From: Ophiostoma sp. CBS 140.51
Taxonomy: Eukaryota > Ascomycota > Sordariomycetes > Ophiostomatales > Ophiostomataceae
Assembly: GCA_029298735.1 (NCBI GenBank)
Contig: JANSLP010000135.1
Span: 1 to 64,000 of the forward strand
Direction of reading: 5' to 3'
Length of the DNA stretch: 64,000 bases
Position numbers and translations under genes: made by a program. Below, in pieces: positions 32,828 to 44,396 of this stretch. The first letter of the stretch is position 1. Each line of letters starts with the position of its first letter. Below the pieces are notes generated by a model that saw nothing but the letters and a program-made list of their open reading frames with translations, was not told the DNA's origin and ran no database searches.

Positions 32828-33555
32828 TCAATGTTTTGGGGGCGGCCCCTGAAGTGTCTTGTTGCCCAGGCGGCCATAGCAGCCCATGGCGCCATCAACG
32901 TCAACAAGAACGGTGTCTATGTGGTGTCAGTGATGTGGGGTATTGTAAGAGGTATAGAAGGAAAACTGACTCAGATCAAGGGTGCTGCTGGTGGGAAGAC
33001 GGCCGTAGCCACCGAGGCAGGTGCACTTGAGACCAAGCGTCAGGCCGCTCTTGTAGACTTCAGAACCGGTGCGGCCGGCAGCGTGAGAATTGGCCGGAAG
33101 ACGCGAGAGGGAGGTCGTGCAGCGCGAGCAGGATTTCAAAAAGTTGCCACTAAGTAGTCGTCAGTATTTTTTAGAATTTTACCATCGTCGCATAGTGGGA
33201 GGTACCTACTTCTTCTTCCCGACAAGCCTGCCGTTGCTGTTGGCAATGCATGTGTCGAGGTCGATCCTATATTGTCAGTGGGTGCCAAACATCTTTGTTA
33301 AGTTGAAAGTGAGGCTCACCAAGTCCAGTTGTAGCCAAATGACGCCGTGTTCAGATTGTTGCAGTACATGCCGAGGTAGTTCTGGTTCAGCTGGGCCGTC
33401 TGGATGTTGCACGAGCCGGCAAAGGCAAGCTGGCCGGCAGCCGGTTGAGGGATGGCGGCGAGGGCGACGGCAAGGGTGACAAGAGCTTTGGTAAAGGTTT
33501 GGCGAAGGGGTGCGAGGAGCGAGAAGCGCCCGTTGTTGGGTATCGAAGAAGACAT
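32828..33555 (-). CDS. Secreted cyanovirin-N homology (CVNH) domain protein
   Basis: Four exons, 33555-33320, 33266-33210, 33149-32971 and 32916-32828. The introns are 53, 60 and 54 nt (donors GTGAGC, GTAGGT and GTCAGT). All phases agree and give 186 residues. The N-terminus has a hydrophobic core (FTKALVTLAVALAAIPQPAAG) with a likely signal cleavage before QLAFAGSC. The mature part carries both halves of a CVNH fold: SCNIQ...CNN...WIDLDTCIANSNGRLV, then after a Ser/Arg/Gly-rich insertion CTCLGGYG...STLDLNTVLVDVDGAMGCYG. CVNH proteins bind mannose-type glycans, so a secreted or wall lectin is inferred. Compared with a compact ~100-residue CVNH domain, about 35 residues are inserted between the halves (SRCTTSLSRLPANSHAAGRT region). 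Start alternatives are ATG 33555, used here, and in-frame MKHMTP at 33603, which would only lengthen the N-region. Confidence 0.85.
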
Positions 33556-35767
33556 CGTGGTGAGAGCTGAGTGATGCGAGGCGTGGGGTGTCATGTGCTT
33601 CAAAGTAATTGCTTGTTCTTTATCTCGTTGTCAAAAACGTAGTAAGGAGAGGCTCAACTACATTAACTGGAGGAAGGGACACGACGATGGATATATAGAT
33701 GGCAGCGCGTGGCTCCTTCCCCTTTTTTGTGTCTTTCCTTTTCTTTTTTAACCCCTTTCCCTTTTTAAGCTTCTTCGCACAAAGACACTCCGTGTGGAAC
33801 GAAAGACGAAGACGCAGGCAGAAGAATAGAAGGAGAAAAAAGCCACGATGGACAGACATCTTAATTATGTTCCGGGGGTATGGGATGACGACTTTTGAGA
33901 CATTCTCATCTTTTGAGGAGGATCCTTTCTTCTTCTTCTCGTACGCAGAGTGAACAACTATTGCCCTTTTGTGGCTTGACGAGAGTGAAAAGATGCATGG
34001 GCATCTCCGAACACTTGATTAGATCCACGTTGCATTTGTGCCATTGTGTGCAGAAATCTGTGTATGGGTTCGGGACGATGTACACGAAGATAGGTGAGCA
34101 TATATCATTGTCAATCAATCTACACGCGAAGTCCGTCGATACTGTCGGCAGGCACTTTCCATCTCGCATCTTCAAGAGAGAGGCATCACGCGTCCTGTAT
34201 TTTGTCAAACAGAATCTACAGAAACGAGATACGTCATACATACGCGAACGCACTCGGGCACTAGATGGCGATCACGAGTAGGGAGCGACCTGTCTTGCGC
34301 GCAATGTTTTGTTTCTTCTCGCCTACTTCCACTTTCCCGAACCTTTGTTTTGCATTTTTGCGCCGGGACACGCCGACGGATCAGAATCATCAAGGGAAAG
34401 AGAGACAAAAACACGAAGGGAAATACAGCAGGAAGGTCGTGCATAACGAGACACAAAGATTTTTATTAGTGTCTGCCGAGCTTTTGTATTCCGCCCAGGC
34501 TCGCCTGGGTTCAGACTGGGCATCGTTGCACAAAACGCACAAAAAGCACAGCCAAGGGACCGAGAGAGTGCGAAGAGGCGAAAGAGGATGAGGACGAATG
34601 GACGAATGAAGATGAGAAAATGTTACTGGACAAGCTGCGTTGTCCGACCTGTCACCTGAGCATGTCAGACAGTCGTGTTCCTGCATTAAATTTTTCTTGC
34701 GGTTGTGCCATCCGAACTCTGCTCACGCATCTCACCTTGCATCTTGCGGCGGAGCGATGCAGAGTGACGTGGAGATGCAGAAGTGCGGAAAAGTCGAGTA
34801 AAGTTGAGATAAAGGCAACATACGGCCTTCAAGATGTTGAAGAAATATATATACTATCAATTATTCAATGATCGACTGTGTCACTAAAAAGACTGGGACA
34901 GTCTCCAACAGATGAAAGTGAGTACAAAATACATGTGCGTGATAACCTGCAGCGAAAACCTGGTTCCTGGATGGAAGCCGTTCTGTCGATCATGCAGGTC
35001 AGGGGTGGTGGGAGGAGAGCCCAGGCCACAACTTAAAACCAAGAACCGGTAAACTTGACAGACCAAAAAGCATGGCGAATTATTATGCACTTAATTCGAC
35101 GGACGGCAGATCAACACAGGCTTGCAAGGAGAGAACAGCCGCGAATACGAGAAAATCTTCAGCATTTAAGCATAAGCATGGCACAACCAACAGCAGACAG
35201 AGTAAGTTCAATGTAGGTGGCAGGTGGTGGGGGTTTTTAATCTTTTCTTTTTTTCTCGTATCTGAATTATGACAAAGATATAAATCCGTTTTGGAGAAAA
35301 TAAATTGAAAATGCAGCAAACAAGGAGTATTAGTGCCCAGAAGATTCCCGTGACCAAATGAGTTCAGAAAGCAAAACAGACATAAAGAAAATGATGGGGG
35401 GGGAATGTAAAAAGGAAAATAAAGGGGAGCTGCCTGTTTGGCGAGGCAACCCGGTAGAATTGAAGAAAAAAAAAAAAAAAAAAAAAGAGTCCGTTGTCAA
35501 CCTCACAAAAAAGAAGAAGAAAAGGTATAAAAAGAGTGAGGGGGTATGTGCAAGGTTAGACAAGAGGGAAGAAGAGAAAATGTAAAAGCACAAGAGGCTC
35601 AAAAAAGTCACACAACATCCAACGTCTATAAAGCCACTTTCGTCGTTTTTTTCTCCGTCGTTCTACCCCTCCAAGCACCCGTTTATTATCCACTCAACGG
35701 GCCCATGCACTGATGCCTGCATCGGTCTCCAAGAAAAGTTTCTTTCAGTCAATCAAAAGAAAACTCT
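33556..35767. other. Intergenic region with an A21 run
   Basis: No gene supported. A TATA-like word on minus (TATATA, plus 33691-33696) sits about 140 bp upstream of the CVNH ATG. A poly-A run lies at 35466-35486. Frames such as 33895-34281 (+) and 34205-34456 (-) lack protein character. Confidence 0.5.
35466..35486. repeat. Poly-A run, 21 bp
   Basis: Twenty-one consecutive A residues on +, in a purine-rich neighbourhood and close to the 3' side of the GPI protein gene. No flanking target duplication or coding remnant suggests a retrotransposon tail. Confidence 0.9.
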
Positions 35768-36613
35768 TTACAGAGCAAAGAAGGCAACGGCCAGACCACC
35801 CATCAGGGTGACGAACGAGCCGGCACCCAGGGACTTGGCGCCCGATGTGGTGACAGTGGAGGCGGTGCCCGAAGCAGCCGAGCCAGACTTGGTGGCGGTG
35901 TGGGTGGCAGTGACAACGGTCTTGGAGCCGCTGGGCTTGGTGGTGGTGACGGTGCCGTTGCCAGCAGCCGAGGTAACGGTGGTCAAGGTGGAGGGAGCAG
36001 CCGGGCTGGAGGAAGACGACGAAGACGAGGTGGTGGAGGTGGTCTTGACCGACGAGGAAGACGAAGACGAGCTGGAGGTGGTCTTGGTGGTGCTAGCGGG
36101 AGCAGAGCTGGAAGCAGAAGACGAGCCAGTGGTCGAGCCGCTGGCAGAGCCGGAGCCGGAGCTGGACGAAGCGCCGCCGCCCGAGATGGTGAAGGGGAAA
36201 GAGTACTCCAGGATGCTGGGGTCGGAGTCCAGGGTGATCTCGATGCCGTAGGTGGCCTCAGCGCCCAGGGACGAGGCGACAGCCCAGGCGTACTCGCCGG
36301 CAGAGTTGGCAACACCGGCTAGAGAATATTAGTAAAAAAGCAAATAGACACGCGTCATTTTGTGCCTTCTGATCACGAGCTACTTACCCTTGATGACGGA
36401 CACGGTCTGCAGAGTCTTGGAGGTGGCACCGCCGAGCAGGGTCAGGGTGATGGTGTCGTTGTTGTAGTCGGCGGTGGGAGACCAGGTGATGGTGTAGGTC
36501 TCGCCGGCAGGGACGACAGAGCCCTCGGTGGGCTTGCTGATGACGTCGAAGTTGGCAGTCTGGGCCAGGACGGCGCTGGCGAAAGCCAGGATGGAGGCAG
36601 CGGTGTAGTGCAT
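35768..36613 (-). CDS. Kre9/Knh1-type Ser/Thr-rich GPI-anchored wall protein
   Basis: Two exons, 36613-36388 and 36318-35768, with a 69-nt intron (GTAAGT, acceptor TAG). The product is 258 residues. A signal peptide (MHYTAASILAFASAVLAQ) precedes a beta-rich Kre9/Knh1-like domain (FDVISKPTEGSVVPAGETYT, ITWSP, then YGIEITLDSDPSILEYSFPF) at about residues 19-120. A Ser/Thr/Ala-rich stalk of about 100 residues follows, suited to O-mannosylation. A C-terminal hydrophobic segment (FVTLMGGLAVAFFAL) after small residues is a GPI-attachment signal. The family is linked to cell-wall beta-glucan assembly in yeast and is common as abundant surface protein in filamentous fungi. A TATA-like box is present upstream. 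Alternating Ser codons make this a repetitive but intact frame. Confidence 0.92.
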
Positions 36614-39600
36614 ATTGACGGTTGTGGGTGTTAAAAGTTGTAAGTGAAAAAATGATAGTAGAACAAATATGTCGATATAGGCGAAGAAGTAGTTGTAGAC
36701 GTTTATAAACGAGAGTAGACAGTTAGATGTGAAGATCGAAACAAGGTGACGAAGATGTCGAAATGGTGATATATAAAGATAGTTAATGAGTGACGAAGAA
36801 GAATGCCGGAAGGAGCGAAGGAATGTGGTATTTGTATAAAACAAAGTAAGAGAGTGTGTTCCAGAAAGAGGCTGAAGATCTAAAGGGAGGGAGGAAAAGA
36901 AGGAGAAAGAGAAAGAGAAAAAGGAAGAAGAGGGCAAGAGGTGTGGTGGGCGTGTGGGCAATATGAGAGAACCGCTCCAAAATCGCTTCCAAAAATGGGC
37001 GGTGCCCGTTCCATCCATCACGTCCATCAACCCCATCACACGACTAACATAGCGCCGGTGGGGGCAAAGCCAGGCCACTCCAGGGGAAAAACTCTGACTG
37101 GATGTGCCTCAGTTTACAATCCTTCTTCGCTGGGACCCAGCGTTTGCACCCAAAAGAGTGTAAGCCGAGGGGCGCAAAGGGGAATAACTGACGGGGGGGA
37201 TAAGAGAGCGGCAGGGCCACCGTTTCTTGCGCCTCACGATGAAATGGCGCCTTGGAATGGCATTGAGCTTCCGAGTGGCCCAGGCCAGACCGCCCAGACA
37301 AGCTCGACAAGGCACGGGTTCAGGCCTTGCCCAGGCCACGCCAGGCCACACTGCCCGCTTGTTCCAGGGGATCTTCGGACGACGCGGACCTTGTCGAAGA
37401 AGTCTTTGCCTTGTTTGCCCCTTTTGGGTGAAGATCGACCTTGACAGGCTTCATTTCTTCAGTGGGACCTTGCAGCTGTCTCTGCTGTCTGGCCGTTTTT
37501 TTTTCTGCATTACCAACAGGACTGACATTCAGTCAAGACAGGTGAATGCTGGCTGGGGTGTGGACCCCGTTCTGTCGCTCTGGTTGCCTATCTCGTCCGC
37601 CGTAATCGCGAAACCGTTTGTCGAGGGTGTCTCGCGGGGCCATGAAGTGAGGACATTTTCGCCTGTGAGAGGTGTTGTTTGTTCTGGAGAATAAGATTAG
37701 AAAAGGGGGAAGGGGAAAACGCTCGCCAGGGGCTGGCGGGTGGTTCAGGTGTGGGTGGAGCCCCTTTTCTTTGCCAACGGTGTTTTCTTTTGTTTTCTTT
37801 GGTCTCTCTTTCCCTTTTTCTTTTCTTTTTGCACTGCTCTTTCCGTCGCTGGCTCTTGCCCATGCTGCTCCTTTCCTTTTTGGGCCTGTTTTGTGCTTTC
37901 CGTCGGCTTTTTCCAGTGGCCTCATTGGCCCTAGGCGCCTTAGCGTCATTGGTTGGCCCCAGCCTGTCCCTGGTTCGCACGGCCAGAATGTCCACAGAAT
38001 ATCCACAGCAGTCCACCCACCTCCTGGTTTAAAGTTTTGGATGCATTCTTTCTGAACGCGCGATGCGGGCGCCTGGTCGGGCGGGCAAGCATTGGTCCCC
38101 CCTCGCCGTCCAAACAGCTCTCTTTGGTACCTTTTTGGTGCTCTCAGTGCTCCAGTTTTAGGGTGCGCTTGGGAAGCGACGACTTCCAAGTGAGCAAACT
38201 GGCTCAGCCACAACCGAACAAGGCAGGCTGGGCAAGGCCAGGCACCATGCAGGCACCGCAGGAACAAACGCACCGGTGGGGAAGAAATGGTGGGAGATGT
38301 GGAAAGAGGAAGGAACCTAGACAAATCGAGGAAACCGATCGTGGGAAACTGGGATGGAAAGAGCGAGCGAAGATCGCACTTGCTCGATATTCCCGGCCGG
38401 TTGTCCGTTTGTCGATTGGAGAGGACAAAAATATATCTTACAAAAATACACAACTCTCATCACCAGACTTACGCACAGCCGTTCAGAATGCCTGACAGGG
38501 GCGCCGTGGATGTGGCGGGAGCACAAAAAAACGCCACTGTCATTCTTACCAACGGCTTGTCTCTTCTCGGATTTGACAGTTATTGTCAGCCGTCGGAGAG
38601 CACAAAAGCCTCAACTGCTCCCCCGATTACGTTTTATGAGATATGGCTTGCAGCTCTTCACCAGTCATGAGGGCGCCGGAAACAAACAAGAGATGGACAA
38701 GAGATGGGCTTGATGTTCCCATCTTTTCTGTCTATTTTTCTGCTTGATGACTGGTCCCGATGGAAAAGACCCTCCGCGGAGCACCCTTGTTTGGAGACAT
38801 GGGTCTCGCCAAGATGAGACGGCGCGCTTTTCCCCTTCCCATTTGTGTTCGCCTGGATTCATCTTCTCTTTTTGTTCTCACATTTTCTTTTCACTTCTTC
38901 CACCTTCTTAGGCGCATCGCATTGGACAGGAGAGACGGTCTCGACCAAGGCCGAGCTTATTTCTTCCGTCGTTTGCAAAGCCCACTTTGAAATAAGACAG
39001 TGTTTGAATATATTCAGAGGAGAGACTCCGAACGGAGAGCCGGCTTCTGCCCCTTCTTCAGAGCATCCGTTTCGCATATTTTGTCGCGGTGTGAGGCCAA
39101 AGTCTCACTCGCCAAGAAAAGGCAATGTGCCATTCATGACTGGCTGCAATGCCAAGGACTAGGCCTTGAAAGGAGATGAGGAAACAAAGGTGAGAAGCGA
39201 CAGCATCCGAGGGGTCGACAATGCCAATCCAAGAGCCAACCCGTGAAGCAGCAGTCGTTTCGCTCGTCATCCAAGGCTCCGGTGGTGTGTTCGAGGGTGA
39301 AAAGACGTCGTACTTTCTCTTCTGCAAGGGAGAATTATTGAAGGAAAATATTGACATCAGTCAAGGATGCTCGAGGGGTATTTGCCCAAGAAAACTGCAT
39401 GCTGGCGCTGCGATGTTACCCCATACGGGCGCCAGCATGCCAGACCTTGGCCGGTGTGTTGAGTTGGCAGGCTCCAAGTAGACATCCACTGTTGATCAAG
39501 GTCTCACTGCCACGCACAAAATCGTGGCGCCCGAGGCGAAGGCTGGCGAGTGACAGGCGACTCAGACAGTTTGGAAAATGGGAAATAAATTGAAAGAAAG

Positions 39601-41508
39601 GGTGGTCGAAAAAGTTCGTCGCATGGATATCTGAATTCTCCAAAGACCAGGAATGCGGCGAAAGAGCCGATGTGGGCGAGACTGCCAGAAATAAATTGAA
39701 AAACAAGGAAATGCTGGTCCTTGCACAAAATGCAAGACGGGATTAAAAGACAGACTCTGGAACAAGATTTTCTGCTCAAGAAACGAACGGTCTGGCCATC
39801 GACAATCCCTGTCCAGAAACAAAGACCAAAAAGACATATCCCTTGCCATATCCTGTCTCGGTCAAAACGTGCCCGCACAAGGATGTTTCGCGGTGGCCCC
39901 TGATCAGCGCTGCAAGCTGCTGCAAAGCGCTGAAAAGACTTCTTTAAAGAAATGAGTAGAGGGTAAGAGCACATTCAAATTCAAATAAGGGAGAAGCCGA
40001 TGGCATCCAGTGTAATATCCTTCAATGGGTTGAGGCCCGTCGCCGGCACAGCTCCGAGTCCGGGACGGAGCTCCAGACACGTCGTAAGAGGTCATCATCC
40101 GTTGCCCGCTTTTTGTTATGACAAAGCGGCAGACGCGTCAACTTCATAAGAAAATGTCCCACCAAGTCTCAGAAGGGAGAACGCCCCTGCTAACGTGCAT
40201 TTCATCTCCCACAGCAGAGGCCCAGCAGATCGGCCCCACTGCAACTGCCCCCGTCAATTCATCCCCTTCATCAATTCCATCAGTGTTCCAATGAAATCCC
40301 AAGTCATACCTTTATCCAAGAAATTCACACGCTGCATTGGCACGGTGCCAGGTAATACGGAGCACAGATAATCCTGCTTTCAACGGTTCCGTTTCCCTTC
40401 TTGACCTCTGGAGCCTTTTACTGTACATGTATTTCGTATTTGCTCTCCGTCGGTATCTTGGCCCAAGCTTCTTGGCCAGCATCTTGAGTCCTGTCCTGGA
40501 ATTCGCTGTCCACATATTGCCCACTTAAATATCCCTTTGCAAGTGTTGGTTCATTTCAATATTAGATTCAATGGTTTTTTGTATTCATATCGTTTCGATC
40601 ATTTCGCCTATCCGGTTCGCCATCTTAGTGATGCTAAAAAAGGGCTGGGATACTCGAACTACATTTCTATTTTATCCCGACGTCACCTTTTATTGGCTGA
40701 GCCATTCAGAGGCTGTGCACTTAGTACACCCGACAAGCAACAGCACGACACCCCCTTCTTTACATGGCGCTTTATCAAGACTGCATACTCTGCGATAGAA
40801 GAAGAAAAAAGAAGATAGGCTGTAATACCCTGTGCAATCTTTTAAGTAGCACTTGTGCGCGTAAAAGTGAGAGAGTAGTGATATTCACACGATCGCCAGT
40901 GGGCCCTGGTCTTAACGCCTGAAAACGGCCGAAGGGCCTGCAAATGACCCCCTAAAGCCCCGATAACAACCAAAAATGGCGTCCATAAAATAGATAGGAC
41001 GTCCGACTTTCCGTACCCTAAAAAAGAGCGAGGACAATTTCCCGAAAAAGATGGCGCGGAATGCCACCCCTAGTGAATCGCTATTTTACATAAAACTCCA
41101 TAGAAATGCACATTTCGTTTTCTTCAATTCCCTAAAATACCTTGCACATTAAGCTCCGCTCAGAGCATGGGGTTACAAGCGTACATGGTCCACAGGGGTA
41201 ATAAATGTTAGTGCGAGTACACAGAACAGGGAGCAAACCGTCCCCCCTGCACATACCTTCTTTTAGTGAAATGGGTGCAAAGATACATCCATAAAATCCA
41301 ATGCCCTTTCAGAGACAGACAACTCCTTTTCTCGTCCTTTCCACCACCTCGACTCTCCAAAACCCTTGCCGAACGTCTTCTGGACGAGATGTACTTTTCT
41401 CCACTATATTTAACATTTATTACCCCTGTTCTTGTACACGGTACTTTTGGTCTGGCAGGCTCGGCAGGTTTTTGACGTTCGACGCGGACAGCTTCATGAT
41501 CGTGAGAC
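36614..41508. other. Gene-poor 4.9-kb region
   Basis: Nothing I can call a gene. It holds a CCAGGCC-rich patch at 37268-37360, CT-rich tracts at 37770-37920 and an unusual GC-skewed segment at 40890-41180. The largest frame (minus, 37533-38453) is Arg/Lys/Pro-rich and without domain. A long upstream region for the GPI gene, or untranslated RNAs, remain possible. Confidence 0.45.
36769..36776 (-). promoter_or_regulatory. TATA-like box of the GPI protein gene
   Basis: TTATATATCA on the minus strand, about 160 bp upstream of the ATG at 36613. It lies downstream of a pyrimidine-rich tract (minus strand, about 36900-36940) typical of strongly expressed fungal genes. Confidence 0.45.
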
Positions 41509-42267
41509 TTATTCGCTAGTTGGCGAGTCCAGCTTCTGGAACTTGACGTGGTACAGGTCCGAAGCCTTGCGACCGTCCTGCAGGAGGCCAATGTTGGTCT
41601 GGATGGGACCCGGCTGCGCCTTGGCCTCGAGGTGTGCCTCCCGACTCGTCCAGCCAATAATCAACTTGACAGCCGAGCCGACCCACGAAATCAACGCCGG
41701 CGCGGCCTCCGCGGCCGTGGGTGACAGGGCCACGTCCTCGACCGTCTCCATCACAGCAGCGCCGTGGTAGCCCTTTGGCGGCTGTGCGTCAACGGCGCTG
41801 GTGAATGTACGGACGGCGGCCGCAAAGGCGGACTGCAGCGCGTCGTAGCCGGTGAACACCTCTGTTGTTGGCGATTCGAGCGCACCAATTAGCTTCGCGT
41901 TGTCGGACTCCTCGACGCCGAGGATTTCAATGACCAATGGCGCATGGTTCGTCTGATGTGAGGTGGCGAACTTCTTGCGGCTATCTGCCGTGCGCCAGAC
42001 TGGATGGTGTTAGCGAATGTTTCATGGCACATGGCCTTTATGTCGATGGACTCGGCGTCGATATCGACATCGACCTCAAGAGTCAATGGACTCAAGCGGG
42101 ATAGACTCACCTGTGATGTGCACGCTCTCGGCTGGGTCCTCGATCTTCTGTCCGCCGTACTGTGCGACCAGGCCAGCAACCTTGGAAGCAGCGACGGCAC
42201 GGTTCTTGATGGTGGCCTCATCGGCGCCGTGGAACACGGCGAACTCGACAATGTGTGTGTTGGCCAT
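41509..42267 (-). CDS. Dimeric alpha/beta-barrel (ABM-like) protein
   Basis: Two exons, 42267-42111 and 41999-41509, with a 111-nt intron (GTGAGT, branch GCTAAC, CAG). The product is 215 residues. The N-terminus MANTHIVEFAVFHGADE, with a following helix and the YGGQKIEDP strand, looks like the first ferredoxin-like module of an antibiotic-biosynthesis-monooxygenase-type barrel. The second half (VIEILGVEES ... LISWVGSAVKLIIGWTSREAH) looks like a second module. Such small fungal proteins are cytosolic with unknown substrates; some relatives are cofactor-free oxygenases, others stress proteins. I see no signal peptide or metal motif. The intron is about twice the local average, but the spliced frame is continuous. 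Family assignment is by fold impression, so moderate. Confidence 0.7.
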
Positions 42268-44396
42268 TTTGAATGTATGTGGTTGGTATTGGATGAGTTT
42301 TTGTGTGATGGGGGCGATTTTAGGCTTGTTTAAATGCAGATTTTTGGAAGGAGGTGCAAGTGTGTCGTGCTTTCCTTGTGAGATAACGTGTCTTTGTTGT
42401 GATCACTTTATTACTGTCTTGCATTGAAGTGCTTCCAGCGTTCTTTATACCGCTTGAGAGCCGTGTCGCGTCCATTATGTCAGCATAGCGCCGCTCCACT
42501 GTCGTCATCGCCGGCGTCCAAAGCGCCCGCAAATCTGTGCGCCGGCCGCTTCCCAGCGATTCCATATGATGTCGCGCCGGCTCCGCTCTCCACAATATTT
42601 ACGCCATTTACATCATCTACATCATAACCGTCGCCACTGTATCTCCATTCATTTTTAAGGTATTTCGATCACTACGCAATGTTTCTGATCGTTATGAATC
42701 GAGGTTCAAAATCAATCTTGTATTCTGAAATCTAAAAACTAGAAACTAAGAGAAAAAAAAGAAAAGAAAAAAAGACTGCATCGGAGATTTGTCGGGGGCG
42801 ATGCAGCCATTTGCCGCATCTATGAAGTGTATGTACCGTTCCAAGTCTTAGAAGTATCCAAAAGCGCCCACAGAACTTTACACAAAAAGAACTAACTAGA
42901 AGCACAGGAAGGAATACAGTACGCACAACCAACAATAACTTCCTTTCCACCCGCTGCGACACGACAAAAACGCTGGCGACTGAAGTAGGTGCCGGGTTGC
43001 TTCCTTCACCTAAAGGCTCGTTGAGAGGCAACTGGTGGCAACGAGATTTCGCAAATCAGACTTGCCAGAAAGACGATTGGCCTGTTAGACTAATCCGATA
43101 TGCCCCTTATAGCTCCTCTGATTTACACCGAAACCGTCTTGTACTTTGTAAGCTTGTCATATGGGATGTTGCCGTCTTGTGCTGTGGAAATAGCCTCAGC
43201 ACAATGCAAGGGCTCCGTCCCATTTTGAGTCATCCTGCAAGTATAGGATATCGTATTTGGTGTGATGGAACTAGGAGGCATATGCCGTAGCTGTCGACTA
43301 GGAGGTTCGTAATGCGATAAGTGTTGGAGTTCGTTTGCTTGTGAAGATAGTGTTTGTTAGAGGCGAGCGGGTGAGCGTAATGTGCGGCTGGCTCAAAGCC
43401 GTGTTGACGCGAGGGAGTGTCGGGCGTCAACTTTGAAAGGCTCTGTCGCATCTGACAGAGTGTCTAGTTGTGGAGGGTTGTCATATCTGACAACTACCTC
43501 CAGTAAGCTGTTTTATGCCAAGCTCAAGGCAGCCCACGACTGGCATAAAACCAACATTCCAATGCACCAGTCGTGGGTGAGGAAGAAAGAAGGAAAAGAA
43601 GAAAAGTGCGAAGGGGAGAGGGGGGAAATGCCTCTTTATTTATACAAGTTCTTCCACACAAGGACCTAGTTTTTCGGTTATCTGTGCGGTGACTCCATCA
43701 TATTGTGCGCTTGTTGGTTACTGACACTGTTGACAGTGATGATGATGGGTGTTGTTGATGATGTAGATGATGAGTCTCTTACCTTGGTACATCCAACAGA
43801 GTTATGGCTAATTACCAGTGCCAACAGTACATTTGACCAGCAGATTTGATACGCAGAAGTAAAATGTCAAATACATGTCCTTTCCATTTCGAATATTATT
43901 TGGTTTCGGCAGCCAGGTGCGACTGGTACAGCGTGGTGCACGACCAAGAATAACAATGCCAGGAAAGAGGCATCCAGCGCAAGTTCCTGTTGTTGTTGTA
44001 TTTTGACCCTCGTACTTTCCCTTTCGGGAAATTTTGTGCACTGTGATTTTCACACTGTGGCATACATTTTGGGTCCAAGGGCAAGTGCAACTGTGTCGCT
44101 GCAGGCGCTCTTTCCGCATTGCGCTCTCCGGCATCATGGCTCCTGCCGTGTTAGTGACAAAATACAGTCTAGTTCAAAGCTTCCTTTTTGAGCTCGTAGC
44201 AGCTTCCGTAAATGAAAATACAGAAAAGGAGAGGTAAAGTGGAAATTGGGAAGAGGGGAAAGGGTGTTTTCGCTGTCGTCTTCCCCTAAAACCCCCTCCT
44301 TGTCCTCGTTTATCCAAAAGACGCTTTTTAGTCCCACTTTCTTGTCTCGATGTGAAGGAATATCCACGGGCTTTGTTGACATCGCCATCCATTCTC
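42268..44396. other. Divergent intergenic region, no gene seen
   Basis: It separates the ABM-like gene (-) from the coiled-coil gene (+). It contains the TATA-like box of the ABM-like gene at 42443-42449, a short TGATGA-type microsatellite near 43738-43772, and CT/AG-skewed tracts. Short frames are not protein-like. Confidence 0.5.
42443..42449 (-). promoter_or_regulatory. TATA box of the ABM-like gene
   Basis: TATAAAG on the minus strand, about 176 bp upstream of the ATG at 42267. This is the closest match to a consensus TATA box in the window. Confidence 0.5.

Noticed and set aside
32831..33157. 108-codon plus-strand frame
   Set aside because: Opposite strand of CVNH exons 3 and 4; the minus-strand spliced model has signal peptide and domain support.
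37533..38453. 306-codon minus-strand frame in the gene-poor region
   Set aside because: Arg/Lys/Pro/Gly-rich random composition, no recognisable motif, overlaps other open frames equally long.
44352..44396. Longer start of the coiled-coil gene
   Set aside because: The frame opens at GTG, not ATG; the first ATG is at 44397.
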